64,000 bases of DNA. It comes from Paenibacillus sp. RC334. GTDB taxonomy: Bacteria > Bacillota > Bacilli > Paenibacillales > Paenibacillaceae. Within the stretch, counting starts at the first letter, position 1. Each line of letters opens with the position of its first letter. This document shows, piece by piece, positions 1 to 9,439 of the stretch. The notes beneath the pieces were generated by a model that was given only the letters and a program-made list of their open reading frames with translations, was not told where the DNA came from and made no database searches. Position numbers and translations under genes: made by a program. The DNA lies in NCBI RefSeq assembly GCF_030034735.1, contig NZ_CP125370.1, positions 3,162,001-3,226,000 on the forward strand, given 5' to 3'.

Positions 1-182
1 CCATCCATTTCTGCGACCATCATATTTGCTTGGCAGTCCTCCTGCGTAGTTCCCATAACTTCTTTCATCACACCACAAGTCATCGGATATCCGACTTCTC
101 TTAGCAGTCCTGTTACGGCTTCGCAATCGCCAAGCTCTACGGAACGAATTGTCAGTACTGGAAACATCACATTGTTAGACAT
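1..182 (-). CDS. GNAT-like N-acetyltransferase, N-terminal part (cut by window edge)
   Basis: This is a partial reading frame that runs off the left edge; about 60 residues are visible from an ATG at 182. The start [19 protein letters not shown] and the stretch around [11 protein letters not shown] resemble the first strand and helix of small GNAT acetyltransferases, but the acetyl-CoA loop lies outside the window, so the family is an inference. A good ribosome binding site (GGAGGT) sits about six bases before the ATG, inside the end of purT. The ATG lies 5 bp upstream of the purT stop codon, so the two genes overlap by 8 bp and are probably translated together. The acceptor substrate cannot be guessed. 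Confidence 0.6.
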   Translation of the reverse strand, partial: MSNNVMFPVLTIRSVELGDCEAVTGLLREVGYPMTCGVMKEVMGTTQEDCQANMMVAEMD

Positions 183-1359
183 GATTTACCTCCACTTTCA
201 GCATATTGGCAGCTTCTTTGGCCGTCTTCCGTGCTGTTTCCACATCTCCCGCAGCGCTAAGCGCTACAGCCATCCGGCGTCCCGGCTTGGTTTCAGGCTT
301 CCCGAACACTCGCACCTGTGTCCGGGGTAGCAATAATGCATCATACAGACCACCGATTACAAAATCCCGCGTAGCTTGTTTTGCCTTCAAGGTAGCCGAA
401 GCCCCAGGGGTTAGCAGTGTAACCGACAGTATCGGGAATCCGAGAATGGCCCGTACGTGAAGCGCAAATTCCGACAAATCCTGCGTAATCATCGTTACCA
501 TTCCCGTATCATGCGGACGGGGGGATACTTCACTGAATACGACGCCATCAGCCGTTAAAAACAGCTCTACGCCAAACAATCCGTAACCACCCAGTTCATC
601 CGTAATCGTACGGGCAATGTCCTCCGCGTCCGAAAGTTGCTTGTCCGTCATGCCATGAGGTTGCCAAGATTCGACATAATCCCCATCCTTTTGAATGTGG
701 CCAATCGGTGGGCAAAAAGTCGTACCCGATACCGATCTGACAGTCAATAACGTAATTTCACTTTCAAACGGAACAAAAGCTTCAACAATGACACGTGTTG
801 TTTTGGCACGTGCGCCTTCCAACGCCGTATTCCAGCAGGATTCCGCTTCCTCGGGTGTCCGGCATACAGACTGCCCTTTACCCGACGAACTCATCAAGGG
901 CTTGACCACGCATGGCGTGCCCAGCTCATGAACCGCTGACCGCAACTGCTCAAAATGATCTGCAAAGCGGTAGGCGGCGGTCGGAAGTTGCAACTTCTCG
1001 GCAGCAAGCCTGCGAATGCCCTCCCGGTCCATCGTAAGACGGGCGGCCCGGGCCGTTGGAACTACGTAAAATCCCTCTTGCTCCAATTCTTCCAAAGCAC
1101 CCGTAGCAATAGCTTCGATTTCAGGTACAATTATGTCGGGCTTTTCCTTGCGAATCAGTGCCTTCAATGCCTCAGCATCCTGCATATCCAAACAATAAGA
1201 ACGATGAGCCACCTGCATTGCTGGAGCCAGTTCATAGCGGTCTACAGCAATACATTCCACGCCAAGCCGCTGAGCTTCAATAATGACTTCTTTTCCCAAT
1301 TCGCCGCTACCCAGCAGCAGCATCTTTTTAGCCCCAGCAGAAAAAGGAGCACCCCACAT
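175..1359 (-). CDS. purT: Formate-dependent phosphoribosylglycinamide formyltransferase (GAR transformylase 2)
   Basis: PurT makes formyl-GAR from GAR, ATP and formate in the third step of purine synthesis, avoiding formyl-tetrahydrofolate. The 394-residue length fits the family (about 390). The start of the dinucleotide-like fold reads [13 protein letters not shown], and the ATP-grasp domain shows [13 protein letters not shown] near residue 150, [17 protein letters not shown] and the metal/ATP motif [14 protein letters not shown] near 280, all closely like the E. coli enzyme. The ATG at 1359 follows a GGGGGAAGAG ribosome binding site. The gene overlaps the GNAT-like gene downstream by 8 bp. 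A use of free formate fits with the formate metabolism cluster at 22-32 kb, although nothing in the sequence links their regulation. No purine riboswitch or clear PurR box was seen upstream. Confidence 0.96.
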   Translation of the reverse strand: MWGAPFSAGAKKMLLLGSGELGKEVIIEAQRLGVECIAVDRYELAPAMQVAHRSYCLDMQDAEALKALIRKEKPDIIVPEIEAIATGALEELEQEGFYVVPTARAARLTMDREGIRRLAAEKLQLPTAAYRFADHFEQLRSAVHELGTPCVVKPLMSSSGKGQSVCRTPEEAESCWNTALEGARAKTTRVIVEAFVPFESEITLLTVRSVSGTTFCPPIGHIQKDGDYVESWQPHGMTDKQLSDAEDIARTITDELGGYGLFGVELFLTADGVVFSEVSPRPHDTGMVTMITQDLSEFALHVRAILGFPILSVTLLTPGASATLKAKQATRDFVIGGLYDALLLPRTQVRVFGKPETKPGRRMAVALSAAGDVETARKTAKEAANMLKVEVNHV

Positions 1360-1487
1360 CTTGAACTCTTCCCCCTCTGAAGATATTGCTCTGATCTCTT
1401 TTCATCTTTATTTTCAGGGTTTAGCTCCAAGAATGCAATAGCGCTCCGCATTTAAATTTACAAAAATCGCGATTTTTTGATCTTTTT

Positions 1488-3326
1488 TTACAAAAATCTG
1501 AACTGTGCTTCCACCAGCCCCCGATAAATTCCATGTTTTTTCATCAATTGTTCATGATTCCCACTTTCTTGGATCTGCCCATGATCCAGCACGACGATAT
1601 GATCGGCATTCCGAATGGTGGACAAACGATGAGCAACCATGAAGGAGGTTCTGCCTTCCAGCAGCACCTGAAGAGCCTCCTGAATTTTCAGTTCTGTTTC
1701 CGTATCTATACTGGCTGTGGCTTCATCCAATATGAGAATTCGTGGATTAGCCAGTAAAGCGCGGGCAAAAGATAGCAGCTGGCGCTGGCCCATGGACAGC
1801 ATACCGCCCCGCTCCTCTACCTCTGTTTCATAGCCGCCCGGCAAATGAACGATGAATTCATGAGCATTGACTGCCTTCGCAGCCGCTTCAATTTCCTCAT
1901 CCGTTGCATCCAGTCGACCGAATCGAATATTATCGCGAATCGTACCTGAAAAAATAAATGTATCCTGAAGTACGATGCTAATTTGGCTACGCAAGCTCTC
2001 CACCGTTACATCACGCACATCATGGCCGTCAATCATAAGTCGCCCTGATGTAATGTCATAAAACCGGCTGAGCAGGTTAATGATTGTGCTTTTACCAGAT
2101 CCGGTATGCCCGACAAGCGCAATGGACTGACCCGCCTCGACAGAGAGATTAATGCCTTTAAGCGCCTGACGTCCCTTTTCATATTCAAAAACAACTTCTT
2201 CAAAATGGATATCGCCGCGAATGGACGGTAGGTCTTTGGCTCCCGGCTTATTCGCAATATTCGGCTGTTCATCCATAAACTCAAAAATTCTTTCAGACGA
2301 AGCCATCGCAACCAGCAACTGGTTGTACATTTGGCCCAGTCGATTAATCGGGTCCCAAAAGTTCCCCACATAGTTGGCAAACGCAACCAGCAGACCTACC
2401 GTAAGCTGATCCGTCTGAATCAGATGTGCCCCGAACCAGAACAGCACAAGCGTACCCAAGCCTCCGGTAATATCAATGAGCGGGCCGAAGATCTGATTCA
2501 TGGCCGATGCTTTATCCCAAGATCGTTTGCTGGAGCTGTTCATGTTATCGAAATAAGCCATGTTTTCCTGCTCCTGCGTGTACGCCTGCGTCACACGGAT
2601 ACCCTGAATGGATTCATTCAGATGAGAGTTGATACGGGAATTCTTCATGCGTACTTCCTGCCAGGCACGGCGGATGCGCACACGCAGCTTGGTAGAGATT
2701 AAAAACATGATCGGAACAGTCACGATGACCGCCAGACCAAGCTTCCAGTTAATCAGCAGCAAAATGACGATGATTCCAGTGAGCTGTACACAGTCAATCA
2801 GGACATTCACCGCACCATTCGTAAATAGATCCTGAAGCGAGTTGATGTCATTCGTAACGCGTACCAATACAGATCCAGCCGGTCTTTTATCAAAAAAGTT
2901 GAAGGAAAGCTTCTGAATATGCTTGAACAGATCCTCACGCAGATCGTAAATGACACGTTGACCGATAATATTTGTGAATTTAATGCGGTACGTACTGGCT
3001 GCCCATTGAATTAAATATAGCAACAGCACTGCTCCAGTTATAAGCAGCAGCAATTTTACACTCGGCAGTGCAGGCCCTACGGGAGCAATCGCCTTGTCAA
3101 TGGCCAGACTGATCAGATAGGGAACGGTCAACTTGGTGATGGTACCAAGAATCATCATGACCAGTAGTATCGGCAGGATCTGCCGGGCGTAAGGCTTCAT
3201 GTATGCGAGCAACCGTTTGAATTCGGACCAGTTAAACGGTTTGTCGATGATATCATCATCCTGGTACACAAATCGCTCATTCATTGGTTTTTGAAGCGTT
3301 TTGGCTTTTTCAGCGGGTACATTCAT
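1488..3326 (-). CDS. ABC multidrug exporter half-transporter, catalytic-Glu subunit (BmrD/YfiC type)
   Basis: This is a 612-residue half-transporter with an N-terminal six-helix membrane domain (about residues 45-330) and a C-terminal nucleotide-binding domain. The Walker A is GHTGSGKST, the Walker B ILILDEATASID keeps the catalytic glutamate, and the H-loop is VAHRLSTI. The signature is degenerate: LSMGQ instead of LSGGQ. With its upstream partner it should form an asymmetric heterodimer of the BmrCD, YfiBC or TM287/288 class, exporting amphiphilic drugs. Its ATG overlaps the partner's stop codon (ATGA at 3323-3326), so expression is coupled. Which of the known pairs is the true orthologue cannot be decided from the sequence, so no symbol is given. 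Confidence 0.9.
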   Translation of the reverse strand: MNVPAEKAKTLQKPMNERFVYQDDDIIDKPFNWSEFKRLLAYMKPYARQILPILLVMMILGTITKLTVPYLISLAIDKAIAPVGPALPSVKLLLLITGAVLLLYLIQWAASTYRIKFTNIIGQRVIYDLREDLFKHIQKLSFNFFDKRPAGSVLVRVTNDINSLQDLFTNGAVNVLIDCVQLTGIIVILLLINWKLGLAVIVTVPIMFLISTKLRVRIRRAWQEVRMKNSRINSHLNESIQGIRVTQAYTQEQENMAYFDNMNSSSKRSWDKASAMNQIFGPLIDITGGLGTLVLFWFGAHLIQTDQLTVGLLVAFANYVGNFWDPINRLGQMYNQLLVAMASSERIFEFMDEQPNIANKPGAKDLPSIRGDIHFEEVVFEYEKGRQALKGINLSVEAGQSIALVGHTGSGKSTIINLLSRFYDITSGRLMIDGHDVRDVTVESLRSQISIVLQDTFIFSGTIRDNIRFGRLDATDEEIEAAAKAVNAHEFIVHLPGGYETEVEERGGMLSMGQRQLLSFARALLANPRILILDEATASIDTETELKIQEALQVLLEGRTSFMVAHRLSTIRNADHIVVLDHGQIQESGNHEQLMKKHGIYRGLVEAQFRFL

Positions 3327-5098
3327 GGTCTCACCTGCCTTTCGGATGCACCGTCAGGAGTCTGGGCTATGTAGTCAGCGTATTGAATATGATACACATC
3401 CTGATACGGACCTGGAGTAGCAATGAGCTGTTCATGCGTTCCTCGCTGGGCTATCTGCCCTTCCTCCAGCACTACAATTTCATCAGCATGACGAAGTGAA
3501 GAAATACGGTGAGCAATAATAAAGGTCGTCCGTCCTCGCATAACCTCTTGAAAACCGGTCTGGATTTCATGCTCCGTCTCCATATCGACCGCGCTGGTCG
3601 CATCATCAAGCACCAAAATTTTCGGATTTTTGAGTAGTGCGCGTGCGATGGCAATCCGTTGCTTTTGCCCACCAGACAGCCCCAGTCCCCGTTCACCGAC
3701 AACTGTGTCATAGCCCAATGGCAGCTCGGTAATAAATTCATGCGCCTGAGCCAGCTTGGATACGCGTATAATGTCATCCATACTGACATGGCTTAGTCCA
3801 TAAGCAATGTTGTTACGGATGGAAGATGAGAACAGGAACGTCTCCTGGAACACGGAAGATATTTGAGCACGTAAATCACGGATTTTCAAATGGCGTATTT
3901 CCGTTCCATCCAGCTTGATGCTGCCTGCGTTCACATTGTAAGCTCGCATAAGCAGTTGAATAATGGTGGATTTACCTGATCCGGTTCCGCCCAAAATACC
4001 GATGACTGATCCCGGGGGCGCATCCAGGTTGATGTCAACCACAGCGGGTAGCTTATTCCCGTAAGCAAAAGTGACATGCTCAAATGTGACATGGCCCTCC
4101 ACCTCGTCAGCATCGAGCGACAGAGCATCAGCTTCATCGGTAACATCCACCGATTGATTCAATAGCTCCAAGACCCGTTCACCAGAAGCTTTGGACTGGG
4201 TATAGTTATTGATATGGAAGCCAATGTTCCAGATGGGGCCGATAATATACCAAATTAAGCTAAAAAAGGCGACAAGCTGACCCAGGGTCAGCGACTTTTC
4301 AATAACCAGATAGCCCCCCATGCCCAGCAGAAGAACCACACTGACAGAAGCAATCAGCTCCATGGCGGGGAAGAAACGGCTCCACAGGGAAGCAGCTTGA
4401 ATTTGATTACTTTTGTATTGCTCATTTCGCACTGAAAATTTTTCAACCTCATATGATTCGCGGGCAAATGATTTGACGGTGCGCACGCCTGTTATATTTT
4501 CCTGCACCGCTGTCGTCAAGGCGCTGAGCGCAATCCGCATTTCCTGAAAGGTGGGGTGAATTCGGGATTCGAACTTAAACGTGACGAAGAGCAGCAAAGG
4601 CATGCTGATCATCGTAAAGAGGGTGAGTTGCCAGTTGATATACAGCATCATCATAGATCCGAATACGACCATCAGTACCACATTGAGGATTTGGGCAAAA
4701 CCAAACCCGATAAAGTTGCGAATCGCCTCCAGATCACCCGTCAAACGGGACATGAGATCGCCAGTTTTGGCAGTGTCATAATATCTGAAGGACAAAAATT
4801 GCAGCTTTTCATAACAAGCATTGCGGAGTCGGTAGGCCAGATAGTTACCCAGCCGTCCACCAAAAAATCCGTGTAAAAATTGCATAAAACCTTTGACGAT
4901 CACGACTCCCAGCACAGTTAGAGCCAGTGCCGGAACTTTCCCGAAGTCACCGGGGATGATAGCGTTATCAATTAGCCTTTGGAGCAGGTTTGGATACACC
5001 AGTCCCAGGGCCGTCGCTATCGCAAGGCATAGAATAGAAAGAAACAGATAATGTCTCCTCTCACGAAAAAAGCCCTGCAATTGCCTGAGCACTTCCAT
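3323..5098 (-). CDS. ABC multidrug exporter half-transporter, degenerate-site subunit (BmrC/YfiB type)
   Basis: This is a 591-residue half-transporter with six membrane helices (about residues 15-310) and a C-terminal ATPase domain. Walker A is GGTGSGKST and the signature is canonical (LSGGQ), but Walker B reads ILVLDDATSAVD, with aspartate where the catalytic glutamate normally sits. In the heterodimer, this Walker B pairs with the LSMGQ signature of the 612-residue subunit to give one inactive site. The LSGGQ of this subunit pairs with the partner's glutamate to give the active one. The ATG at 5098 has an upstream GGAGGG ribosome binding site. The pair is the whole operon: an adjacent promoter-like sequence lies at 5147-5175, and purT begins 128 bp beyond its end. 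Confidence 0.9.
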   Translation of the reverse strand: MEVLRQLQGFFRERRHYLFLSILCLAIATALGLVYPNLLQRLIDNAIIPGDFGKVPALALTVLGVVIVKGFMQFLHGFFGGRLGNYLAYRLRNACYEKLQFLSFRYYDTAKTGDLMSRLTGDLEAIRNFIGFGFAQILNVVLMVVFGSMMMLYINWQLTLFTMISMPLLLFVTFKFESRIHPTFQEMRIALSALTTAVQENITGVRTVKSFARESYEVEKFSVRNEQYKSNQIQAASLWSRFFPAMELIASVSVVLLLGMGGYLVIEKSLTLGQLVAFFSLIWYIIGPIWNIGFHINNYTQSKASGERVLELLNQSVDVTDEADALSLDADEVEGHVTFEHVTFAYGNKLPAVVDINLDAPPGSVIGILGGTGSGKSTIIQLLMRAYNVNAGSIKLDGTEIRHLKIRDLRAQISSVFQETFLFSSSIRNNIAYGLSHVSMDDIIRVSKLAQAHEFITELPLGYDTVVGERGLGLSGGQKQRIAIARALLKNPKILVLDDATSAVDMETEHEIQTGFQEVMRGRTTFIIAHRISSLRHADEIVVLEEGQIAQRGTHEQLIATPGPYQDVYHIQYADYIAQTPDGASERQVRP

Positions 5099-5146
5099 GT
5101 CAATGTCCCTCCATTAGTTGCACGACGTTGTTATATGGCTTAGTGA

Positions 5147-5175
5147 AGTTTACCATTCGCATTCCAAGGGGGCAA
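5147..5175 (-). promoter_or_regulatory. Probable sigma-A promoter of the ABC exporter pair
   Basis: Read on the minus strand: a -35 of TTGCCC, a 17-base spacer and a -10 of TAAACT preceded by TGG (an extended -10). It lies about 50 bp before the start codon of the first half-transporter gene. No leader peptide like BmrB of Bacillus was recognised in the short leader. Confidence 0.4.
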
Positions 5176-5300
5176 AGAGGATAACTGGCCGTTTTCAGGC
5201 AGGTTCGCAATTGGCGGGTGATTAGACAAATTAAATCGCTTTCTTATCATTGAATATGGCTAATTACTCGTTATTGCTGTCTTTTTGAAGCATGCTTAAA

Positions 5301-5327
5301 ACACCGGGTTGTCCCGCAACCCGGTGT
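5301..5327 (-). terminator. Rho-independent terminator after the dynamin gene
   Basis: Perfect 11-bp stem (ACACCGGGTTG and its complement) with a 5-base loop. On the minus strand it is followed by TTTTAAG. It lies about 120 bp beyond the stop of the dynamin gene; with the exporter promoter it accounts for most of the 349-bp gap 5099-5447. Confidence 0.7.
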
Positions 5328-5447
5328 CCTGATGAAAGATATGCTTGTCCATGAAGCGACGGTAGCCCGCAATCTATGGATGGAATGCTTATTAGGCGGC
5401 TGATTAGGTTATTTGAAAAAATGAACTTAGGCAATGTGTGGCAAGAA

Positions 5448-8400
5448 TTACGTTAGCGATTCTTCCTGCTCCAAGGCGACAATCCGACTGGCAAGCTCTT
5501 CCCAAACCTGTGGCTGCTCACCACCCGTAAGTGCATGCTCCATACCGCGAATCGTCTCCAGCATCTGCTCCCGAAGCTGAGTCGTCTGCCACATTTGTTC
5601 CTCCTGTACCAGCATAATGTAAAAAGAGGACATTCGTTCTCGCTGTTGCTCTACAGCTTCCCCGATTCTCTCGCGCAGCACTGGCTCCAGTTTGGTTTGC
5701 AGACCCGCACGGCCAGATCCTTCAAAAAATAGCTTTGGATTTTTAAAGCTGCCCCAATATTCTTTCCAATGGACGGACTCCTGTAAGGAAATTTCAATCA
5801 GTTCGGGAACAGCCCATTCTCTGGGTTCAGGAACCGTGCAATCCAGTCCTTCCAGCTGATGGTTCATGTCCTCTACACACCGCTGTATAGCCTTGCGTAC
5901 CAAGCTTTGTCCCGTTTTTTCCAGCCTCAGCGTGGTTGCCAGCAATTCTTGTGACAGTTCCAGTTCGATCAGGCGCATCAGCTCACGGCCACAGGAAGCA
6001 AATGCTGAACGAAGATCGCCCACACCTTCCCGCAGGACAGACGGATGAAACGCCTCCGCGATAAACTCTCCAGTCCGATAAGCCAGCCGTTGACGTACGT
6101 GAAACAGCAGTTCATCGGTTTCCCCAGACAACACGGCTGCACCACTGCTATCAGACAGGCTCAGTAGTGTTTGCTCCAGTCCCTCGCGGATATGGTTTAT
6201 TCGCTCCAACCGCCCTTCGCGTTCCTCCACGCTATATCTGGCATCTGCGGCGTGTTGCACTATCCGGCTTCGCAACCGCCCCAGCTCCTGCATGGCGGAA
6301 GCAATGGACAATCCGGCCAGCTCTTCGGCTGCAAATGCTGAAAAATCATCTTCAAACGCATCAAAACCTGAAGCCGCACGCAGCGAAGCCTCTCCTTGCT
6401 CGGCTGCTTCCAGCGCCAGCATACTGGACAGCGGATAAATACGCGGCTTACGAATCCCGTTCGCTTGCAGTTGCTCATGCACATGCCGGGTTACGGATTG
6501 TAGCTCTTCTTCGGACGAAGCGAGGTCCGCTGCATTGACGATGAAAAAGGTCTGATCCAGCGCCAACGTCTCTTTCACCCGGCCCAATTGATTCAAAAAT
6601 TGACGGTCTCCTTGAGTGAACGCATGATTATAGTACGTGACAAATACAAGAGCGTCCGCATGCTTCATATAATTGAAGGTCACACCTGTGTGACGCGCAT
6701 TGACTGAATCCGCTCCAGGCGTATCCACAAGCACGATCCCCTGACGGGTCAGAGGGCAGTCATAATAAAGGTCAATATGCTCCACAAAGCATGACTTATG
6801 CTCGGATGCAACAAAATCCCGATATTGCTCCAGATTTACTTGAAGCTGCTGGCCCAGCAAACTTTCAGCTTCTTCCCATCCAGCGGCGGCAGCCTTCAAA
6901 AAGCTGTAATGGGGCCGCCCGGCAGGGTGAATGCCTTCGGGGGATAACGCATGTACGGTATCCTGCCATCCCTCTGCACCCGGTTCTCCCAGCCCTAACA
7001 GCCGAAACGAGTATTTAAGGTCTTCCCGCAAAGCGTCCACTGATTTCATATGGACGTCTGCGGTAGCATGGCGCTCCTTGCTTGCGGGCGCCATAATCCG
7101 GTTAATCGCCGCTGTCGTCGGATGCGGCGATACAGGCAACACCGCTTCGCCCAGCAAAGCGTTGGCGAAGCTGGACTTCCCGGCGCTGAACGCTCCGAAC
7201 AGCGCCAGCGTGAACCGCCCGCCTTCCAGCGCAGCGGCGCGGGCGTGCAAATCCCGTACTGCAGCTTGCATGGCAGGGTACGGGCTCAACAATGCAGCGG
7301 CGGCCTCCAATCGGGACGCTGCTGCATCCAGCCGCGTGCGGCGGCCTCCGGCGGCGGGCTGTGCTGCCGTCGTGCCTGCAAGCGGCTGCGCCGCTGCGGC
7401 GTGTGCGCCAGCGGCGGCAGTACGCGCAGCGCCCGCTGGCGCGGCCGAAGCCGCAGCGGTGGTTTCCGCCGCAGGCGCTGGCGCGGCCGCCTGGGGCAAC
7501 GCGTCAGGCGCGGCTGCTTGCGGAAGCAGGCTGCGCAGCACGGTGGCGTGCGCAGCCGAGGCGCTTAGGCGGGCGCGATAACGGCCTGCCGCGTCCGCCT
7601 GCGCCAGCAGCTCGGTGCGCGCGGACGCAAGCGCCGCGCGGCGTGCTTCGGCCTGCGCAGCTAGCTGCGCCAGCATGCGATCTGCCAGCGCCAGCGCCTT
7701 GCAGCGGCAATCTGCCGTAACGGCGCTGCGCAGATCCTTGCAATAGTTCAGCGTATACTCCGACGACAACGCGGTTTCCTTCACCGTCTGCTCAATCAGT
7801 CTCCGATCCGTCACAGGACGAATTTCGTCCAGCTCCTGCTCCATCGCAGCCGACCACAAACCATGCCCATCCCCCCAGGAACGCAGCAGCTCTCGAACAT
7901 GAGGAAGCAACTGCCCCTCCACCTGATCAGCCAGCATACCAGTCAGTCGTTCTAAACGGTTTTCCTTCTCCCGCTCCGTCTTTCCCCCGGCAAACCATAG
8001 CCCGGCCTTGAAGCCCGGCTTGCGGCTCTCCAAATATTCGCCCGCCGCCTCACGCAGCTCCGCAGGTGTCAAATGGGCATGCTCCAGTACATGATCCAAC
8101 TCTTGCCGCAGCCGTTTATGCTCCTGCTCCGCCAGCATCAGCCAGCGTTCATCCTCTTGCTGCAAAACTTCCAGCTCCATATCCAGACGCGAAATGGCTT
8201 CCTCCCCGCCTGCCTCTTCCAGCAACGTGTTCAGTTCCTCTTCCTCCGCAGCCTGTACAGCCTCCACATGTTGATCCGCCAAATGGCGCATGGAGGAAAC
8301 CAAACTGTACGACAATAGCTCTGTTTTTCGCTCCAACAGTGCTTTGATTAGCAACGGCAGCTCTTTCCATTGGTTCCAAGGATGGTTTTGCTCTTTCAAG

Positions 8401-9122
8401 GAGGTGAACAGTATATCCGTGTAATGAACCTGCCAAGCATGAAAGCTAGCCTCCACCTCACTACGATAACGTGTAAATGAAAGCTCTCGCTCTCGATGCT
8501 TATCTATTTGGTTAATAATCAAATATAACGGCTTGCCCCAATCCGACAGACTTTTGGCAAAGGACAAGTTATTTTCCGATTGAATATGGTTATAATCCAT
8601 CACATAAAAAACAATATCCGCCCAGTGCAAAGCAGAATGTGTCGCCAGCGCATGGCCGTGGTCCGTAGAATCGACACCAGGTGTATCCAGCAGTACCCCT
8701 CCGCCAGCTAACATCGGGACATCCTCCCATACCTGAACCGATTCGTAAGCTCCGCCATTTTTACAATATTCAGCCAGCTCGGACAGAGAGGTTTCCAGCA
8801 CCTCCGGCTCCGGGTTTTCTGATGTTTTGGCCGGATGAATTAGCGCTCTCGAACGTCCGTAACGGATGGACACCACATTAGCGCTCGTAGGAACCGGCCC
8901 GGAAGGCAGCACTGTTTTGCCGCACAGACTGTTGATCAAGCTCGATTTCCCAGCGGAAAAATGCCCGCAAAATGCAATGGTCAGTTCCTCTGCATCCGCC
9001 TTCTCCAGCAAGTCAGCTACGGCTTTCGCTCCTTCCTCATCCCCGGCTGTGCGCAAAAAATTCCGTAACTGTTCTATCGTATTCATTTCTTCCCGAGCAT
9101 TCCCTGTAATCGTTTGCATCAT
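5448..9122 (-). CDS. dynA: Double-headed bacterial dynamin-like GTPase (DynA/YpbR type)
   Basis: This 1224-residue protein contains two complete dynamin-like modules in one chain, as in Bacillus DynA (about 1190 residues). That protein tethers and fuses membranes and helps cells survive membrane damage and phage. Module 1 has a P-loop GHFSAGKSS at residues 53-61, a switch motif LLDTPGVDSTD near 145 and NQID near 190. Module 2 has GAFSAGKSS near 645, VLVDTPGADS and a weaker NAAD for base recognition. Long helical stretches follow each GTPase head. The modules are joined by about 80 residues made almost only of Ala, Pro, Thr and Gly, coded by unusually GC-rich DNA (about 7300-7540). The ATG at 9122 has AAGGAG 15 bases upstream, which is rather far. 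A second ATG 12 codons in is a possible start. Confidence 0.9.
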   Translation of the reverse strand: MMQTITGNAREEMNTIEQLRNFLRTAGDEEGAKAVADLLEKADAEELTIAFCGHFSAGKSSLINSLCGKTVLPSGPVPTSANVVSIRYGRSRALIHPAKTSENPEPEVLETSLSELAEYCKNGGAYESVQVWEDVPMLAGGGVLLDTPGVDSTDHGHALATHSALHWADIVFYVMDYNHIQSENNLSFAKSLSDWGKPLYLIINQIDKHRERELSFTRYRSEVEASFHAWQVHYTDILFTSLKEQNHPWNQWKELPLLIKALLERKTELLSYSLVSSMRHLADQHVEAVQAAEEEELNTLLEEAGGEEAISRLDMELEVLQQEDERWLMLAEQEHKRLRQELDHVLEHAHLTPAELREAAGEYLESRKPGFKAGLWFAGGKTEREKENRLERLTGMLADQVEGQLLPHVRELLRSWGDGHGLWSAAMEQELDEIRPVTDRRLIEQTVKETALSSEYTLNYCKDLRSAVTADCRCKALALADRMLAQLAAQAEARRAALASARTELLAQADAAGRYRARLSASAAHATVLRSLLPQAAAPDALPQAAAPAPAAETTAAASAAPAGAARTAAAGAHAAAAQPLAGTTAAQPAAGGRRTRLDAAASRLEAAAALLSPYPAMQAAVRDLHARAAALEGGRFTLALFGAFSAGKSSFANALLGEAVLPVSPHPTTAAINRIMAPASKERHATADVHMKSVDALREDLKYSFRLLGLGEPGAEGWQDTVHALSPEGIHPAGRPHYSFLKAAAAGWEEAESLLGQQLQVNLEQYRDFVASEHKSCFVEHIDLYYDCPLTRQGIVLVDTPGADSVNARHTGVTFNYMKHADALVFVTYYNHAFTQGDRQFLNQLGRVKETLALDQTFFIVNAADLASSEEELQSVTRHVHEQLQANGIRKPRIYPLSSMLALEAAEQGEASLRAASGFDAFEDDFSAFAAEELAGLSIASAMQELGRLRSRIVQHAADARYSVEEREGRLERINHIREGLEQTLLSLSDSSGAAVLSGETDELLFHVRQRLAYRTGEFIAEAFHPSVLREGVGDLRSAFASCGRELMRLIELELSQELLATTLRLEKTGQSLVRKAIQRCVEDMNHQLEGLDCTVPEPREWAVPELIEISLQESVHWKEYWGSFKNPKLFFEGSGRAGLQTKLEPVLRERIGEAVEQQRERMSSFYIMLVQEEQMWQTTQLREQMLETIRGMEHALTGGEQPQVWEELASRIVALEQEESLT

Positions 9123-9246
9123 AAGCTATAGTTCCACTCCTTGTCCCTTAACTACCTCAAATAGCTTTATTGTAGCATTCCTTAGGCGCTGTGAGAATCA
9201 TCACAGTTCAGGTTTTTGCAAAAATCCACAAAGCGACGTGTAACCA

Positions 9247-9289
9247 GCAATATATAGATCGAAAATGATTTTATTCGTCTATATATTGC
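9247..9289. repeat. Perfect 12-bp AT-rich inverted repeat
   Basis: GCAATATATAGA at 9247-9258 is repeated as its exact complement at 9278-9289 with a 19-base loop that can fold a little further (CGAA...TTCG). It has no U-tract on either side, so it is not a normal terminator. It lies about 125 bp upstream of the dynA start and could be an operator or a leader hairpin. Confidence 0.6.
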
Positions 9290-9343
9290 ACCTTGGAGCG
9301 ACTGGAATCGAATTTTGCAAAATCCTGAATTAAAAAAGATGTT

Positions 9344-9392
9344 AAAAAAAGGCGCTCCCCGCCATGTACATGACTTTGGGAAACCGCCTTTT
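9344..9392. terminator. Probable bidirectional terminator after gpx
   Basis: AAAAAAAGGCG and CGCCTTTTT flank an imperfect inner stem (CTCCC/GGGA). The outer arms give a U-tract in both directions. Located about 50 bp after the glutathione peroxidase stop codon. Confidence 0.55.
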
Positions 9393-9439
9393 TATCAATA
9401 GTACCAATAAGTTCATCTCATTCTGTCCAAAACTGATCT

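Larger units (their letters stand above)
9123..9439. other. Intergenic region between dynA and gpx
   Basis: 317 bp without a gene. It holds the leader of dynA, a long AT-rich inverted repeat (9247-9289), one copy of a 16-bp near-palindrome (9310-9325, like GGATTTTGCAAAATCC) and the terminator-like hairpin at 9344-9392. No small ORF with a ribosome binding site was seen. Confidence 0.6.

Noticed and set aside
206..460. Plus-strand frame opposite purT
   Set aside because: Antisense shadow of a strongly conserved gene, without a ribosome binding site.
6931..7743. Several Ala/Arg-rich frames on both strands in the middle of dynA
   Set aside because: They arise from the very GC-rich linker DNA, in which stop codons are rare in all frames. 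The dynamin frame continues uninterrupted through it.
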